A program made the position numbers and the translations under genes. The notes under the pieces were generated by a model. That model saw nothing but the letters and a program-made list of their open reading frames with translations. It did not search any database and was not told the origin of the DNA. Below, one piece after another: positions 5,433 through 6,001 of a stretch of DNA of 6,001 nucleotides (the first letter of the stretch is position 1; each line of letters opens with the position of its first letter). Location: the NCBI GenBank assembly GCA_012797095.1, contig JAAZPS010000098.1, forward strand, positions 1 through 6,001, given 5' to 3'. Origin of the DNA: Bacillota bacterium. Its GTDB lineage: Bacteria > Bacillota > Dethiobacteria > DTU022.

Positions 5433-6001
5433 ATGAACGGTTTTACAAGGAGCTACGGCCATCTTGAAATGATGTCACCACAGCAAATGGAATTTATCGA
5501 TCGAAGCATCATGCAGGTTCTGCGGGAAACCGGCGTAACCATTGATGACGATGCTGCCTTGGAACTCATGTCAGAAAACGGCTGCAGCGTGGACCTGGAG
5601 ACCAGACGAGTCAAGATACCCGAAACTTTGGTGGAAGAATGCCTTGCCAAAGCACCCCATTCGTTCGAGATCACGGCAAGGGAGGCCAAGAACAATTGTA
5701 CGTTTGCCAGCGGTGGGCCAACATTTTTTGCCCCTTCAATCGGGATGAACACTTTCGACCTGGACACCTGGAAACCCAGAAGACCAACCCGCAAAGAATT
5801 CTATGAATATATCAAGGTTTTGGATTCACTGCCCAATGTTCATACCATGGTAGCATTTCCGTGGTTCGGTTTTGATAAGGTTCCCCAGTGTATGTGTCTG
5901 TTGGAGAGTAATGCTGCCAAAATTAGATGTTCTACCAAGATCCAGATGGAAGGCACAGTTTTGGGCAATGATCGGTGGAATATTGAAATGGCGAAGGCAA
6001 C
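5433..6001 (+). CDS. MttB-superfamily methyltransferase, 3' end cut by window edge
   Basis: N-terminal 189 residues of a protein of the trimethylamine methyltransferase (MttB) superfamily, usually about 470-500 residues. The frame is open to the last base. Family features are LRETGVTIDDDAALELMSENGCSVD (30-54), RVKIPETLVEECLAKAPHSFEITAR (59-83), the GGPTFFAP segment, FDLDTWKPRRPTRKEFYEYIKVLDSLPNV (108-136) and a following AFPWFG stretch. These enzymes form a TIM barrel and move a methyl group from a methylamine or quaternary amine to the cobalt of a partner corrinoid protein, here surely the gene 23 bases upstream. Archetypal MttB carries pyrrolysine at an in-frame amber codon in its C-terminal half; non-pyrrolysine relatives act on glycine betaine, proline betaine, carnitine and similar substrates. 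That position lies outside the window, so the subtype is undetermined. ATG 5433 is chosen for AAAAGGAG (5417-5424) 8 bases upstream. Confidence 0.88.
   Translation, partial: MNGFTRSYGHLEMMSPQQMEFIDRSIMQVLRETGVTIDDDAALELMSENGCSVDLETRRVKIPETLVEECLAKAPHSFEITAREAKNNCTFASGGPTFFAPSIGMNTFDLDTWKPRRPTRKEFYEYIKVLDSLPNVHTMVAFPWFGFDKVPQCMCLLESNAAKIRCSTKIQMEGTVLGNDRWNIEMAKA

Overview
The window looks like chromosomal DNA of an anaerobic bacterium, most likely a Gram-positive Clostridia-type organism (Bacillota). This is an inference from three things: strong AGGAGG-type ribosome binding sites in front of most genes, a CooT nickel protein (a family tied to carbon monoxide dehydrogenase metabolism), and a corrinoid/MttB-type methyltransferase pair typical of acetogens and other methylotrophic anaerobes. 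All seven genes recognised lie on the + strand; two are cut by the window edges.

Region 1 (1-935): the 3' two thirds of a tRNA-dihydrouridine synthase gene, then a 61-residue CooT-family gene 14 bases later. Both end at a clear intrinsic terminator at 907-935.

Region 2 (936-3631): a self-contained three-gene operon with its own sigma-70-like promoter (1020-1048) and a 20-bp imperfect inverted repeat lying on the predicted transcription start. The genes encode a helix-turn-helix regulator, a protein of the family databases usually call 'quinate 5-dehydrogenase' (starting 1 base after the regulator's stop), and a Rossmann-fold protein resembling cyanobacterial acyl-ACP reductase, in which the position of the catalytic cysteine appears to be serine. 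The operon's function is not known to me. It is the best candidate here for an undescribed pathway: probably a regulator that senses the substrate or product of the two downstream enzymes.

Region 3 (3632-6001): a methyl-transfer module. A near-consensus promoter (TTGACA, 17-bp spacer, TATCAT) carries a perfect 16-bp palindrome inside its spacer and drives a TrmB-family regulator. A 178-base gap follows, holding no gene, promoter or terminator I could support. Next come a cobalamin-binding corrinoid protein and the N-terminal 189 residues of an MttB-superfamily methyltransferase that runs off the window. By family knowledge, the methyltransferase demethylates a methylated amine or quaternary amine onto the corrinoid protein's cobalt. 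The TrmB-type regulator likely controls the module in response to the substrate, which cannot be told from this sequence. Hand counts of a few 60-base lines suggest region 3 is lower in GC than region 2.
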